Source of the DNA: Chloroflexota bacterium
GTDB lineage: Bacteria; Chloroflexota; UBA6077; CF-72
Direction: 5' to 3'
NCBI GenBank assembly: GCA_019242065.1
Contig: JAFAWJ010000613.1
Location: forward strand, 1-5,477
Length of the DNA stretch: 5,477 nt
Shown here in pieces: positions 5,164 to 5,477 of the stretch. The position numbers and the translations under genes were made by a program. Every line of letters starts with the position of its first letter. Within the stretch, counting starts at the first letter, position 1. A model generated the notes under the pieces. It ran no database searches, was not told the DNA's origin, and saw nothing but the letters and a program-made list of their open reading frames with translations.

Positions 5164-5477
5164 TGGTGGATCAGACCATCGCCGACCTGGCGCCGAGCAT
5201 TGGCACACGCGCGGCCTGCGCGGCGCTGGGGCGTGCACGCGCCACCTACTATCGGCACCATCGCCAGAGCCCGCTGCCACCCCGAGCGTCTCGAGCTCCG
5301 AGGTCACAACCGCGGGCACTCAGTCAACGGAACGCGCTGAGGTGCTGGGCATCCTGCACCAGGAGCGTTTCGTCGATCAGGCGCCCGCCACGATCTACGC
5401 GACGTTGCTGGATGAAGGCCGCTACGTGTGCTCCGTGCCGACGATGTACCGCGTGCTGCGCGCCGCCGACGAGGTGC
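5163..5477 (+). pseudogene. IS3-family orfB transposase, 5' part, one frameshift
   Basis: From GTG 5163 (or GTG 5166) the frame reads VVDQTIADLAPSIGTRAACA, ALGRARATYYRHHRQS and then a Pro/Arg linker to RALS. The family then expects 'LSP.ER..VL'. This appears only after a shift near 5325: TERAEVLGILHQERFVDQAP, ATIYATLLDEGRYVCS, VPTMYRVLRAADEV, running off the window edge at 5477. Restoring one C in AGTCAACG would give LSPTER and rejoin the frames, so a single-base deletion explains the break. The visible part is the N-terminal helix-turn-helix region that precedes the rve/DDE catalytic core, which is beyond the window. The gene acts in cut-and-circularise transposition in intact relatives. Confidence 0.78.

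Larger units (their letters stand above)
4680..5477 (+). mobile_element. IS3-family insertion sequence, frameshifted, right side beyond window
   Basis: The two-gene layout of a small helix-turn-helix orfA with C-terminal coiled coil, followed by orfB beginning an integrase-type transposase, is characteristic of the IS3 family. The left boundary is approximate because no terminal inverted repeat could be recognised. The right part, with the DDE catalytic core, lies outside the window. Both genes have an apparent one-base deletion, so this copy seems inactive unless the lesions are sequencing errors. It points away from the RiPP operon. Confidence 0.75.

Noticed and set aside
4690..5319. 209-codon minus-strand open frame over the IS3 element
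   Set aside because: It is antisense to orfA/orfB, which match IS3-family motifs; the product is low-complexity Arg/Ser/Pro.
1..5477. CRISPR array, tRNA, rRNA or riboswitch
   Set aside because: No regularly spaced identical repeats, no cloverleaf with a TTC-loop consensus, and no recognisable rRNA or riboswitch core were seen on either strand.

Overview
The window is GC-rich bacterial DNA. Its centre is a compact minus-strand operon that looks like a ribosomally made, post-translationally modified peptide (RiPP) locus built around an MNIO (DUF692) enzyme. No rRNA, tRNA or clade-diagnostic gene is present, so the organism cannot be named. High GC, dense IS3-type elements and a fused MNIO/DUF2063 protein would suit a large-genome proteobacterium, myxobacterium or similar soil/sediment lineage; this is inference only.

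Layout, in the direction of operon transcription (right to left). (a) 4345-4620, minus: a 91-codon hypothetical ORF whose TGA overlaps the next start. (b) 3836-4348, minus: a 170-aa, nine-Cys protein with repeated C-x5-C units, the best candidate for the precursor/substrate. (c) 2040-3839, minus: a 599-aa protein with an N-terminal MNIO barrel and a C-terminal DUF2063 (BufC/HvfC-like) partner domain. (d) 868-2040, minus: a 390-aa VioB-type ferritin-like protein with diiron-type motifs. (e) about 363-831, minus: a broken ATP-grasp gene (frameshift, in-frame TAG, both ends missing) that no single open frame reveals. The junctions a/b, b/c and c/d overlap by 1-4 nt (TGATG, ATGA, TGATG), so these genes are probably co-transcribed and translationally coupled.

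Flanks. At the left, 1-376 (+) holds a truncated, frameshifted transposase (integrase-type) remnant preceded by two imperfect ~25-bp direct repeats that look like the end of an insertion sequence. At the right, 4730-5477 (+) is an IS3-family element with orfA and orfB, each broken by an apparent single-base deletion and running off the window edge.

Working model (inference): the MNIO domain, with its DUF2063 domain recruiting the substrate, oxidises Cys residues in the C-x5-C repeats of the precursor. The ferritin-like protein, and formerly the ATP-grasp enzyme, would add further modifications or handle metal. The precursor has no signal peptide, unlike exported bufferins. The ATP-grasp remnant and damaged IS copies on both sides suggest an island in decay, although the single-base lesions could partly be sequencing errors.
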